A stretch of DNA of 64,000 nucleotides from Isoperla grammatica. Its lineage: Eukaryota; Arthropoda; Insecta; Plecoptera; Perlodidae. The notes beneath the pieces were generated by a model. That model ran no database searches. It saw only the letters and a list, made by a program, of their open reading frames with translations, and was not told where the DNA came from. Positions 27,960 to 42,500 of the stretch are shown here, piece after piece. Every line of letters starts with the position of its first letter. The first letter of the stretch is position 1. The DNA lies in contig OX246737.1 in NCBI GenBank assembly GCA_945910005.1, positions 84,103,414 through 84,167,413 of the forward strand, given 5' to 3'. Both the position numbers and the translations under genes were made by a program.

Positions 27960-30441
27960 ACCCTGCGCTAAGTCAGTGACATGAGAGCAACTACATGCAA
28001 CATATGAAGACAACGCATGTTTCCTCGCTTGTGAAGGTGACTGTACTTGATAAACCCTGCGCTAAGTCAGTGACATGAGAGCAACAACATGCAACATATG
28101 AAGACAACGCATGTTTCCTCGCTTGTGAAGGTGACTGTACTTGATAAACCCTGCGCTAAGTCAGTGACATGAGAGCAACTACATAAAACATATTTGGGCT
28201 AAGTCAGTGACATGAGAGCAACTACATGCAACATATTAGGACAACGCATGTTTTCTCGCTTGTGACGGTGACTGTACTTGATAAACCCTGCGCTAAGTCA
28301 GTGACAAGAGAGCAACTACATGCAACATATGAAGACAACACATGTTTCCTCGCTTGTGACGGTGACTGTACGTGATAAATCCTGCGTGAAGTCAGTGACA
28401 TGAAAGCAACTATATGCAACATATTATGACACCGCATGTTTCCTCGCTTGTGACGGTGACTGTACGTGATAAACCCTGCGCTAAGTCAGTGACATGAGAG
28501 CAACTACATGCAACCTATTAGGACAACGCATGTTTTCTTCTTGTGAAGGTGACTGTACTTGATAAACCCTGCGCTATTTAGTGACATGAGAGCAACTACA
28601 TGCAACATATTAGGACAACGCATGCTTCCTCGCTTGTGAAGGTGACTGTACTTGATAAACCCTGCGCTCAGTCCGTGACATGAGAGCAACTACATACAAC
28701 ATATGAAGACAACGCATGTTTCATCGCTTGTTAAGGTGACTGAACGTGATAAACCCTGCGCTCAGTCAGTGACATGAGAGCAACTACATGCAACATATGA
28801 AGACAACGCATGTTTCCTCGCTTGTAAAGGTGACTGTACTTGATAAACCCTGCGCTAAGTCAGTGACATGAGAGCAACTACATGCAACATATTAGGACAA
28901 CGCATGTTTCCTCGCTTGTGACGGTGACTGTACTTGATAAACCCTGCGCTAAGTCAGTGACAAGAGAGCAACTACATGCAACATATGAAGACAACACATG
29001 TTTCCTCGCTTGTGACGGTGACTGTACGTGATAAATCCTGCGTGAAGTCAGTGACATGAAAGCAACTACATGCAACATATTATGACACCGCATGTTTTCT
29101 CGCTTGTGACGGTGACTGTACGTGATAAACCCTGCGCTAAGTCAGTGACATGAGAGCAACTACATGCAACCTATTAGGACAACGCATGTTTTCTTCTTGT
29201 GAAGGTGACTGTACTTGATAAACCCTGCGCTATTTAGTGACATGAGAGCAACTACATGCAACATATTAGGACAACGCATGTTTCCTCGCTTGTGAAGGTG
29301 ACTGTACTTGATAAACCTTGCGCTCAGTCCGTGACATGAGAGCAACTACATACAACATATGAAGACAACGCATGTTTCATCGCTTGTTAAGGTGACTGAA
29401 CGTGATAAACCCTGCGCTCAGTCAGTGACATGAGAGCAACTACATGCAACATATGAAGACTACGCATGTTTCATCGCTTGTTAAGGTGACTGTACGTGAT
29501 AAACCCTGCGCTAAATAAGTGACATGAAAGCAACTACATGCAACATATGAAGACAACGCATGTTTCCTCGCTTGTGAAGTTGACTGTACTTGATAAACCC
29601 TGCGCTAAGTCAGTGACATGAGAGCAACTACAAGCAACATATGAAGACAATGCATGTTTCCTCGCTTGTGACGGTGACTGTACTTGATAAACCCTGCGCT
29701 AAGTCAGTGACATGAGAGCAACTACATGCCACATATGAAGACAACGCATGTTTCCTCGCTTGTGAAGGTGACTGTACTTGATAAACCCTGCGCTATTTAG
29801 TGACATGAGAGCAACTACATGCAACATATTAGGACAACGCATGTTTCCTCGCTTGTGAAGGTGACTGTACTTGATAAACCCTGCGCTCAGTCAGTGACAT
29901 GAGAGCAACTACATACAACATATGAATACAACGTATGTTTCATCGCTTGTTAAGGTGACTGTACGTGATAAACCCTGCGCTCAGTCAGTGACATGAGAGC
30001 AACTACATGCAACATATGAAGACAACGCATGTTTCATCGCTTGTTAAGGTGGCTGTACGTAATAAACCCTGCGCTAAGTCAGTGACATGAAAGCAACTAC
30101 ATGCAACATATGAAGACAACGCATGTTTCCTCGCTTGTGACGGTGACTGTACTTGATAACCCCTCCGCTAAGTCAGTGACATGAGAGCAACTACATGCAA
30201 CATATGAAGACAACGCATGTTTCCTCGCTTGTGAAGGTGACTGTACGTGATAAACCCTCCGCTAAGTCAGTGACATGAAAGCAACTACATGCAACATATG
30301 AAGACAACGCATGTTTCCTCGCTTGTGACGGTGACTGTACGTGATAAACCCTGCGCTAAGTCAGTGACATGAGAGCAACTACATGCAACATATGAAGACA
30401 ACGCATGTTTCCTCGCTTGTGAAGGTGACTGTACTAAATAA
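27960..30441 (+). repeat. 2482-bp tandem duplication, copy B
   Basis: Direct tandem copy of A. After about 30442 the sequence changes to the CATAAGAAG monomer with GTCACGGTAAC and no longer follows A. The same junction, ACTAAATAAACC followed by the CATAAGAAG monomer, occurs at about 42.5 kb, where only one copy of the 2482-bp unit is present. Confidence 0.88.
28154..28196 (+). repeat. Truncated 43-bp monomer, second copy
   Basis: Same 51-bp deletion and same junction (ATATTTGGGCTAAG) as at 25672, carried here by the 2482-bp tandem duplication. Confidence 0.95.
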
Positions 30442-31254
30442 ACCCTGCGCTAAGTCAGTGACATGAGAGCAACTACATGCAACATAAGAAGACAACGCAT
30501 GTTTCCTCGCTTGTCACGGTAACTGTACTTGATAAACCCTGCGCTAAGTCAGTTACATGAGAGCAACTACATGCAACAAATTAGGACAACGCATGTTTCC
30601 TCGCTTGTGAAGGTGACTGTACTTGATAAACCCTGCGCTAAGTCAGTGACATGAGAGCAACTACATGAAACATATTAGGACAACGCATGTTTCCTCGCTT
30701 GTGACGGTGACTGTACGTGATAAACCCTGCGCTAAGTCAGTGACATGAGAGCAACTACATGCAACATATGAAGACAACGCATGTTTCCTCGCATGTGAAG
30801 GTGACTGTACTTGATAAACCCTGCGCTAAGTCAGTGACATGAGAGCAACTACATGCAACATATGAAGACAACGCATGTTTCCTCGCTTGTGAAGGTGACT
30901 GTACTTGATAAACCCTGCGCTAAGTCAGTGACATGAGAGCAACTGCATGCAACATATGAAGACAACGCATGTTTCCTCGCTTGTCACGGTAACTGTACAT
31001 GATAAACGCTGCGCTAAGTCAGTTACATGAGAGCAACTACATGCAACATATTACGACAACGCATGTTTCCTCGCTTGTGAAGGTGACTGTACTTGATAAA
31101 CACTGCGCTAAGTCAGTGACATGAGAGCAACTACATGCAACATATGAAGACAACACATGTTTCCTCGCTTGTGACGGTGACTGTACGTGATAAACCCTGC
31201 GTGAAGTCAGTGACATGAAAGCAACTACATGCAACATATTAGGACAACGCATGT

Positions 31255-32790
31255 TTTCTCGCTTGTGAAGGTGACTGTACTTGATAAACCCTGCGCTATT
31301 TAGTGACATGAGAGCAACTACATGCAACATATTAGGACAACGCATGTTTCCTCGCTTGTGAAGGTGACTGTACTTGATAAACCCTGCGCTCAGTCAGTGA
31401 CATGAGAGCAACTACAAGCAACATATGAAGACAATGCATGTTTCCTCGCTTGTGACGGTGACTGTACTTGATAAACCCTGCGCTAAGTCAGTGACATGAG
31501 AGCAACTACATGCAACATATGAAGACAACGCATGTTTCCTCGCTTGTGAAGGTGACTGTACTTGTAAAACCCTGCGCTATTTAGTGACATGAGAGCAACT
31601 ACATGCAACATATTAGGACAACGCATGTTTCCTCGCTTGTGAAGGTGACTGTACTTGATAAACCCTGCGCTCAGTCAGTGACATGAGAGCAACTACATAC
31701 AACATATGAAGACAACGCATGTTTCATCGCTTGTTAAGGTGACTGTACGTGATAAACCCTGCGCTCAGTCAGTGACATGAGAGCAACTACATGCAACATA
31801 TGAAGACAACGCATGTTTCATCGCTTGTTAAGGTGGCTGTACGTAATAAACCCTGCGCTAAGTCAGTGACATGAAAGCAACTACATGCAACATATGAAGA
31901 CAACGCATGTTTCCTCGCTTGTGACGGTGACTGTACTTGATAACCCCTCCGCTAAGTCAGTGACATGAGAGCAACTACATGCAACATATGAAGACAACGC
32001 ATGTTTCCTCCTTTGTGAAGGTGACTGTACGTGATAAACCCTGCGCTAAGTCAGTGACATGAAAGCAACTACATGCAACATATGAAGACAACGCATGTTT
32101 CCTCGCTTGTGAAGGTGACTGTACGTAATAAACACTCCGCTAAGTCAGTGACATGAAAGCAACTACATGCAACATATGAAGACAACGCATGTTTCCTCGC
32201 TTGTGACGGTGACTGTACGTGATAAACCCTGCGCTAAGTCAGTGACATGAGAGCAACTACATGCAACATATGAAGACAACGCATGTTTCCTCGCTTGTGA
32301 AGGTGACTGTACTAAATAAACCCTGCGCTAAGTCAGTGACATGAGAGCAACTACATGCAACATAAGAAGACAACGCATGTTTCCTCGCTTGTCACGGTAA
32401 CTGTACTTGATAAACCCTGCGCTAAGTCAGTTACATGAGAGCAACTACATGCAACAAATAAGGACAACGCATGTTTCCTCGCTTGTGAAGGTGACTGTAC
32501 TTGAGAAACCCTGCGCTAAGTCAGTGACATGAGAGCAACCACATGAAACATATTAGGACAACGCATGTTTCCTCGCTTGTGACGGTGACTGTACGTGATA
32601 AACCCTGCGCTAAGTCAGTGACATGAGAGCAACTACATGCAACATATGAAGACAACGCATGTTTCCTCGCATGTGAAGGTGACTGTACTTGATAAACCCT
32701 GCGCTAAGTCAGTGACATGAGAGCAACTACATGCAACATATGAAGACAACGCATGTTTCCTCGCTTGTGAAGGTGACTGTACTTGATAAA
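31255..32790 (+). repeat. 1502-bp extra block, absent from the paralogous unit
   Basis: Position 43316 corresponds to 31252, but 43353 corresponds to 32791, so 1502 bp (16 monomers less 2) is present here and missing there. The block resembles 29.4-30.9 kb: the ACAAGCAAC monomer at 31414 matches 29630, and GCATGTGAAG at 32669 matches 30791, one monomer further. It is therefore a diverged duplicate of nearby satellite. Confidence 0.8.
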
Positions 32791-33699
32791 CCCTTCGCTA
32801 AGTCAGTGACATGAGAGCAACTACATGCAACAAATTAGGACAACGCATGTTTCCTCGCTTGTGAAGGTGACTGTACTTGATAAACCCTGCGCTAAGTCAT
32901 TGACATGAGAGCAACTACATGAAACATATTAGGACAACGCATGTTTCCTCGCTTGTGACGGTGACTGTACGTGATAAACCCTGCTCTAAGTCAGTGACAT
33001 GAGAGCAACTACATGCAACATATGAAGACAACGCATGTTTCCTCGCTTGTGAAGGTGACTGTACTTGATAAACCCTGCGCTAAGTCAGTGACATGAGAGC
33101 AACTACATGCAACATATGAAGACAACGCATGTTTCCTCGCTTGTGAAGGTGACTGTACTTGATGAACCCTGCGCTAAGTCAGTGACATGAGAGCAACTAC
33201 ATGCAACATATGAAAACAACGCATGTTTCCTCGCTTGTCACGGTAACTGTAAATGATAAACCCTGCGCTAAGTCAGTGACATGAGAGCAACTACATGCAA
33301 CATATTAGCACAATGCATGTTTCCTCGCTTGTGGAGGTGACTGTACTTGATAAACCCTGCGCTAAGTCAGTAACATGAGAGCAACTACATGCAACATATG
33401 AAGACAACACATGTTTCCTCGCTTGTGACGGTGACTGTACGTGATAAACCCTGCGTGAAGTCAGTGACATGAAAGCAACTACATGCAACATATTAGGACA
33501 ACGCATGTTTCCTCGCTTGTGACGGTGACTGAACGTGATTAACCCTGCGCTAAGTCAGTGACATGAGAGCAACTACATGCAACATATGAAGACAACGCAT
33601 GTTTCATCGCTTGTTACGGTGACTGTACTTGATAAACCCTGCGCTAAGTCAGTGACATGAAAGCAACTACATGCAACATATGAAGACAACGCATGTTTC

Positions 33700-34207
33700 C
33701 TCGCTTGTCACGGTAACTGTACTTGATAAACCCTGCGCTAAGTCAGTGACATGAGAGCAACTACATGCAACAAATTAGGACAACGCATGTTTCCTCGCTT
33801 GTGAAGGTGACTGTACGTGATAATCCCTGCGCTGAGTCAGTGACATGAGGGCAACTACATGAAACATATGAAGACAACGCATGTTTCCTCGCTTGTGAAG
33901 GTGACTGTACTTGATAAACCCTGCGCTAAGTCAGTGACATGAGAGCAACTACATGCAACATATTAGGACAACGCATGTTTCCTCGCTTGTGACGGTGACT
34001 GTACTTGATAAACCCTGCGCTAGGTCAGTGACATGAGAGCAACTACATGCAACATATTAGGACAACGCATGTTTCCTCGCTTGTGACGGTGACTGTACGT
34101 GATAAACCCTGCGCTAAGTCAGTGACATGAGAGCAACTACATGCAACATATGAAGACAACGCATGTTTCCTCGCTTGTGACGGTGACTGTACGTGATAAA
34201 CCCTGCG
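33700..34207 (+). repeat. Mosaic junction segment
   Basis: Before 33.70 kb the tract follows 16.83-17.74 kb (offset 15957). From 33.70 to 34.2 kb it follows 18.87-19.37 kb (offset 14830). After 34.2 kb it jumps back and follows 18.24 kb onward (offset 15957 again). The 1127-bp difference is 12 monomers less one base. This is what out-of-register exchange between satellite copies would leave. Confidence 0.75.
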
Positions 34208-37200
34208 CTATTTAGTGACATGAGAGCAACTACATGCAACATATTAGGACAACGCATGTTTCCTCGCTTGTGAAGGTGACTGTACTTGATAAACCCTGCG
34301 ATCAGTCAGTGACATGAGAGCAACTACATACAACATATGAAGACAACGCATGTTTCATCGCTTGTTAAGGTGACTGTACGTGATAAACCCTGCGCTCAGT
34401 CAGTGACATGAGAGCAACTACATGCAACATATGAAGACAACGCATGTTTCATCGCTTGTTAAGGTGACTGTACGTGATAAACCCTGCGCTAAGTCAGTGA
34501 CATGAAAGCAACTACATGCAACATATGAAGACAACGCATGTTTTCTTGCTTGAGACGGTGACTGTACTTGATAACCTTTCCGCTAAGTCAGTGACATGAG
34601 AGCAACTACATGCAACATATGAAGACAACGCATGTTTCCTCGCTTGTGACGGTGACTGTACGTGATAAACCCTGCGCTAAGTCAGTGACATGAGAGCAAC
34701 TACATGCAACATATGAAGACAACGCATGTTTCCTCGCTTGTGAGGGTGACTGTACTTGATAAACCCTGCGCTAAGTCAGTGACATGAGAGCAACTACATG
34801 CAACATAAGAAGACAACGCATGTTTCCTCGCTTGTCACGGTAACTGTACTTGATAAACCCTGCGCTAAGTCAGTGACATGAGAGCAACTACATGCAACAA
34901 ATTAGGACAACGCATGTTTCCTCGCTTGTGAAGGTGACTTTACGTGATAATCCCTGCGCTGAGTCAGTGACATGAGGGCAACTACATGAAACATATGAAG
35001 ACAACGCATGTTTCCTCGCTTGTGAAGGTGACTGTACTTGATAAACCCTGCGCTAAGTCAGTGACATGAGAGCAACTACATGCAACATATGAAGACAACG
35101 CATGTTTCCTCGCTTGTGACGGTGACTGTACTTGATAAACCCTGCGCTAGGTCAGTGACATGAGAGCAACTACATGCAACATATTAGGACAACGCATGTT
35201 TCCTCGCTTGTGACGGTGACTGTACGTGATAAACCCTGCGCTAAGTCAGTGACATGAGAGCAACTACATGCAACATATGAAGACAACGCATGTTTCCTCG
35301 CTTGTGACGGTGACTGTACGTGATAAACCCTGCGCTAAGTCAGTGACATGAGAGCAACTACATGCAACATATGACGACAACGCATGTTTCATCGCTTGTG
35401 ACGGTGACTGTACTTGATAAACCCTGCGCTAAGTCAGTGACATGAAAGCAACTACATGCAACATATGAAGACAACGCATGTTTCCTCGCTTGTGACGGTG
35501 ACTGTACGTGATAAACCCTGCGCTAAGTCAGTGACATGAGAGCAACTACATGCAACATATGAACACAACGCATGTTTCCTCGCTTGTGAAGGTGACTGTA
35601 CTTGATAAACCCTGCGCTAAGTCAGTGACATGAGAGCAACTACATGCAACATAAGAAGACAACGCATGTTTCCTTGCTTGTCACGGTAACTGTACTTGAT
35701 AAACCCTGCGCTAAGTCAGTGACATGAGAGCAACTAAATGCAACAAATTAGGACAACGCATGTTTCCTCGCTTGTGAAGGTGACTGTACTTGATAAATCC
35801 TGCGCTAAGTCATTGACATGAGAGCAACTACATGAAACATATTAGGACAACGCATGTTTCCTCGCTTGTGACGGTGACTGTACGTGATAAACCCTGCGCT
35901 AAGTCAGTGACATGAGAGCAACTACATGCAACATATGAAGACAACGCATGTTTCCTCGCTTGTGAAGGTGACTGTACTTGATAAACCCTGCGCTAAGTCA
36001 GTGACATGAGAGCAACTACATGCAACATATGAAGACAACGCATGTTTCCTCGCTTGTGAAGGTGACTGTAGTTGATAAACTCTGCGCTAAGTCAGTGACA
36101 TGAGAGCAACTACATGCAACATATGAAGACAACGCATGTTTCCTCGCTTGTCACGGTAACTGTACATGATAAACCCTGCGCTAAGTCAGTGACATGAGAG
36201 CAACTACATGCCACATATTAGGACAATGCATGTTTCCTCGCTTGTGAAGGTGACTGTACTTGATAAACCCTGCGCTAAGTCAGTGACATGAGAGCTACTA
36301 CATGCAACATATGAAGACAACACATGTTTCCTCGCTTGTGACGGTGACTGTACGTGATAAACCCTGCGTGAAGTCAGTGACATGAAAGCAACTACATGCA
36401 ACATATTAGGACAACGCATGTTTCCTCGCTTGTGACGGTGACTGTACGTGATTAACCCTGCGCTAAGTCAGTGACATGAGAGCAACTACATGCAACATAT
36501 GAAGATAACGCATGTTTCATCGCTTGTGACGGTGACTGTACTTGATAAACCCTGCGCTAAGCCAGTGACATGAAAGCAACTACATGCAACATATTAGGAC
36601 AACGCATGTTTCCTCGCTTGTGACGGTGACTGTACTTGATAAACCCTGCGCTAAGTCAGTGACATGAGAGCAACTACATGAAACATATTAGGACAACGCA
36701 TGTTTCCTCGCTTGTGAAGGTGACTGTACTTGATAAACCCTGCACTAAGTCAGTGACATGAGAGCAACTACATGCAACATATAAGGACAACGCATGTTTC
36801 CTCGCTTGTGAAGGTGACTGTACTTGATAAACCCTGTGCTAAGTCAGTGACATGAGAGCAACTACATGCAACATATAAGGACAACGCATGTTTCCTCGCT
36901 TGTGAAGGTGACTGTACTTGATAAACCCAGCTCTAAGTCAGTGACATGAGAGCAACTACATGCAACATATGAAGAAAACGCATGTTTTCTCGCTTTTGAA
37001 GGTGACTGTACTTGATAAACGCTGCGCTAAGTCAGTGACATGAGAGCAACTACATGCAACATAAGAAGACAACGCATGTTTCCTCGCTTGTCACGGTAAC
37101 TGTACATGATAAACCCTGCGCTAAGTCAGTGACATAAGAGCAACTACATGCAACAAATTAGGACAACGCATGTTTCCTCGCTTGTGAAGGTGACTGTACT

Positions 37201-39570
37201 TGATAAACCCTGCGCTAGGTCAGTGACATGAGAGCAACTACATGAAACGTATTAGGACAACGCATGTTTCCTCGCTTGTGACGGTGACTGTACGTGATAA
37301 ACCCTGCGCTTAGTCAGTGACATGATAGCAACTACATGCAACATATGAAGACAACGCATGTTTCCTCGCTTGTCACGGTAACTGTACATGATAAACCCTG
37401 CGCTAAGTCAGTTACATGAGAGCAACTACATGCAACATATTACGACAACGCATGTTTCCTCGCTTGTGAAGGTGACTGTACTTGATAAACACTGCGCTAA
37501 GTCAGTGACATGAGAGCAACTACATGCAACATATGAAGACAACACATGTTTCCTCGCTTGTGACGGTGACTGTACGTGATAAACCCTGCGTGAAGTCAGT
37601 GACATGAAAGCAACTACATGCAACATATTAGGACAACGCATGTTTCCTCGCTTGTGACGGTGACTGTACGTGATAAACCCTGCGCTAAGTCAGTGACATG
37701 AAAGCAACTACATGCAACATATTAGGACAACGCATGTTACCTCGCTTGTGACGGTGACTGTACTTGATAAACCCTCCGCTAAGTCAGTGAGATGAGACAA
37801 CTTCATGCAACATATTAGGACAACGCATGTTTCCTCGCTTGTGTCGGTGACTGTACGTGATAAACCCTGCGCTAAGTCAGTGACATGAGAGCAGCTACAT
37901 GCAACATATGAAGACAACGCATGTTTCCTCGCTTGTGACGGTGACTGTACGTGATTAACCCTGCGCTAAGTCAGTCACATGAGAGCAACTACATGCAACA
38001 TATGAAGACAACGCATGTTTCATCGCTTGTGACGGTGACTGTACTTGATAAACCCTGCGCTAAGTCAGTGACATGAAAGCAACTACATGCAACATATGAA
38101 GACAACGCATGTTTCCTCCCTTGTGACGGTGACTCTACGTGATACACCCTGCGCTAAGTCAGTGACATGAGAGCAACTACATGCAACATATGAAGACAAC
38201 ACATGTTTCCTCGTTTGTGACGGTAACAGTACTTGATAAACCCTGCGCTAAGTCAGTGACATGAGAGCAACTACATGCAACATATGAAGACAACACATGT
38301 TTTCTCGCTTGTAAAGTGACTGTACTTGATAAACCCTGCGCTAAGTCAGTGACATGAGAGCAACTACATTTAACATATGAAGACAACACATGTTTCCTCG
38401 CTAATGACGGTGACTGTACGTGATAAACCCTGCGTGAAGTCAGTGACATGAAAGCAACTACATGCAACATATTAGGACAACGCATGTTTCCTCGCTTGTG
38501 ACGGTGACTGTACGTGATAAACCCTGCGCTAAGTCAGTGACATGAGAGCAACTACATGCAACATAATAGTACAACGCATGTTTCCTCGCTTGTGAAGGTG
38601 ACTGTACTTGATAAACCCTGCGCTAAGTCAGTGACATGAGAGCAACTACATGCAACATATGAAGACAACGCATGTTTCTCGCTTGTAAAGGTGACTGTAC
38701 TTGATAAACCCTGCGGTAAGTCAGTGACATGAGAGCAACTACATGCAACATATGAAGACAATGCATGTTTCCTCGCTTGTGACGGTGACTGTACTTGATA
38801 AACCCTGCGCTAAGTCAGTGACATGAGAGCAACTACGTGAAACATTTTAGGACAACGCATGTTTCCTCGCTTGTGACGGTGACTGTACGTGATAATCCCT
38901 GCGCTAAGTCAGTGACATGAAAGCAACTACATGCAACATATTAGGACAACGCATGTTTCCTCGCTTGTGACAGTGACTGTACGTGATAAACCCTGCGCTA
39001 AGTCAGTGACATGAGAGCAACTACATGAAACATATTAGGACAACGCATGTTTCCTCGCTTGTGAAGGTGACTGTGCTTGATAAACCCTGCACTAAGTCAG
39101 TGACATGAGAGCAACTACATGCAACATATTAGGACAACGCATGTTTCCTCGCTTGTGAAGGTGACTGTACTTGATAAACCCTGCTCTAAGTCAGTGACAT
39201 GAGAGCAACTACATGCAACATATGAAGACAACGCATGTTTCCTCGCTTGTGAAGGTGACTGTACTTGATAAACCCTGCGCTAAGTCAGTGACATGAGAGC
39301 AACTACATGCAACATAAGAAGACAACGCATGTTTCCTCGCTTGTCACGGTAACTGTACATGATAAACCCTGCGCTAAGTCAGTGACATGAGAGCAACTAC
39401 ATGCAACAAATTAGGACAACACATGTTTACTCGCTTGTGAAGGTGACTGTACTTGATAAACCCTACGCTAGGTCAGTGACATGAGAGCAACTACATGAAA
39501 CATATTAGGACAACGCATGTTTCCTCGCTTGTGACGGTGACTGTATGTGATAAACCCTGCGCTAAGTCAG

Positions 39571-42500
39571 TGACATGAGGTCAACAACATGCAACATATG
39601 AAGACAACGCATGTTTCCTCGCTTGTGACGGTGACTGTACGTGATAAACCCTGCGCTAAGTCAGTGACATGAGAGCAACTACATGCAACATATGAAGACA
39701 ACGCATGTTTCCTCGCTTGTGAAGGTGACCATACTTGATAAACCCTGCGCTAAGTCAGTGACATGAGAGCAACTACATGCAACATAAGAAGACAACGCAT
39801 ATTTCCTCGCTGGTCACGGTAACTGTACATGATAAACCCTGCGCTAAGTCAGTGACATGAGAGCAACTACATGCAACAAATTAGGACAACGCATGTTTCC
39901 TCGCTTGTGAAGGTGACTGTACTTGATAAACCCTGCGCTTAGTCAGTGACATGAGAGCAACTACATAAAACATATTAGGACAACGCATGTTTCCTCGCTT
40001 GTGACGGTGACTGTACGTGATAAACCCTGCGCTAAGTCAGTGACATGAGAGCAACTACATGCAACATATGAAGACAACGCATGTTTCCTCGCTTGTGAAG
40101 GTGACTGTACTTGATAAACCCTGCGCTAAGTCAGTGACATGAGAGCAACAACATGCAACATATGAAGACAACGCATGTTTCCTCGCTTGTGAAGGTGACT
40201 GTACTTGATAAACCCTGCGCTAAGTCAGTGACATGAGAGCAACTACATAAAACATATTTGGGCTAAGTCAGTGACATGAGAGCAACTACATGCAACATAT
40301 TAGGACAACGCATGTTTTCTCGCTTGTGACGGTGACTGTACTTGATAAACCCTGCGCTAAGTCAGTGACAAGAGAGCAACTACATGCAACATATGAAGAC
40401 AACACATGTTTCCTCGCTTGTGACGGTGACTGTACGTGATAAATCCTGCGTGAAGTCAGTGACATGAAAGCAACTATATGCAACATATTATGACACCGCA
40501 TGTTTCCTCGCTTGTGACGGTGACTGTACGTGATAAACCCTGCGCTAAGTCAGTGACATGAGAGCAACTACATGCAACCTATTAGGACAACGCATGTTTT
40601 CTTCTTGTGAAGGTGACTGTACTTGATAAACCCTGCGCTATTTAGTGACATGAGAGCAACTACATGCAACATATTAGGACAACGCATGCTTCCTCGCTTG
40701 TGAAGGTGACTGTACTTGATAAACCCTGCGCTCAGTCCGTGACATGAGAGCAACTACATACAACATATGAAGACAACGCATGTTTCATCGCTTGTTAAGG
40801 TGACTGAACGTGATAAACCCTGCGCTCAGTCAGTGACATGAGAGCAACTACATGCAACATATGAAGACAACGCATGTTTCCTCGCTTGTAAAGGTGACTG
40901 TACTTGATAAACCCTGCGCTAAGTCAGTGACATGAGAGCAACTACATGCAACATATTAGGACAACGCATGTTTCCTCGCTTGTGACGGTGACTGTACTTG
41001 ATAAACCCTGCGCTAAGTCAGTGACAAGAGAGCAACTACATGCAACATATGAAGACAACACATGTTTCCTCGCTTGTGACGGTGACTGTACGTGATAAAT
41101 CCTGCGTGAAGTCAGTGACATGAAAGCAACTACATGCAACATATTATGACACCGCATGTTTTCTCGCTTGTGACGGTGACTGTACGTGATAAACCCTGCG
41201 CTAAGTCAGTGACATGAGAGCAACTACATGCAACCTATTAGGACAACGCATGTTTTCTTCTTGTGAAGGTGACTGTACTTGATAAACCCTGCGCTATTTA
41301 GTGACATGAGAGCAACTACATGCAACATATTAGGACAACGCATGTTTCCTCGCTTGTGAAGGTGACTGTACTTGATAAACCTTGCGCTCAGTCCGTGACA
41401 TGAGAGCAACTACATACAACATATGAAGACAACGCATGTTTCATCGCTTGTTAAGGTGACTGAACGTGATAAACCCTGCGCTCAGTCAGTGACATGAGAG
41501 CAACTACATGCAACATATGAAGACTACGCATGTTTCATCGCTTGTTAAGGTGACTGTACGTGATAAACCCTGCGCTAAATAAGTGACATGAAAGCAACTA
41601 CATGCAACATATGAAGACAACGCATGTTTCCTCGCTTGTGAAGTTGACTGTACTTGATAAACCCTGCGCTAAGTCAGTGACATGAGAGCAACTACAAGCA
41701 ACATATGAAGACAATGCATGTTTCCTCGCTTGTGACGGTGACTGTACTTGATAAACCCTGCGCTAAGTCAGTGACATGAGAGCAACTACATGCCACATAT
41801 GAAGACAACGCATGTTTCCTCGCTTGTGAAGGTGACTGTACTTGATAAACCCTGCGCTATTTAGTGACATGAGAGCAACTACATGCAACATATTAGGACA
41901 ACGCATGTTTCCTCGCTTGTGAAGGTGACTGTACTTGATAAACCCTGCGCTCAGTCAGTGACATGAGAGCAACTACATACAACATATGAATACAACGTAT
42001 GTTTCATCGCTTGTTAAGGTGACTGTACGTGATAAACCCTGCGCTCAGTCAGTGACATGAGAGCAACTACATGCAACATATGAAGACAACGCATGTTTCA
42101 TCGCTTGTTAAGGTGGCTGTACGTAATAAACCCTGCGCTAAGTCAGTGACATGAAAGCAACTACATGCAACATATGAAGACAACGCATGTTTCCTCGCTT
42201 GTGACGGTGACTGTACTTGATAACCCCTCCGCTAAGTCAGTGACATGAGAGCAACTACATGCAACATATGAAGACAACGCATGTTTCCTCGCTTGTGAAG
42301 GTGACTGTACGTGATAAACCCTCCGCTAAGTCAGTGACATGAAAGCAACTACATGCAACATATGAAGACAACGCATGTTTCCTCGCTTGTGACGGTGACT
42401 GTACGTGATAAACCCTGCGCTAAGTCAGTGACATGAGAGCAACTACATGCAACATATGAAGACAACGCATGTTTCCTCGCTTGTGAAGGTGACTGTACTA

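Larger units (their letters stand above)
25021..39570 (+). repeat. Large higher-order unit, copy 1 (about 14.5 kb)
   Basis: Begins near GAGGTCAACAAC (25031) and ends where the same motif restarts near 39577. It matches 39.57-50.2 kb with three successive offsets. The offset is 14546 bp at the left (TCAACAACAT at 25035 and 39581), 12064 bp after about 27.96 kb, and 10562 bp after about 32.79 kb. The steps of 2482 and 1502 bp equal two extra blocks present only in this copy. Contains only satellite sequence. Confidence 0.85.
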
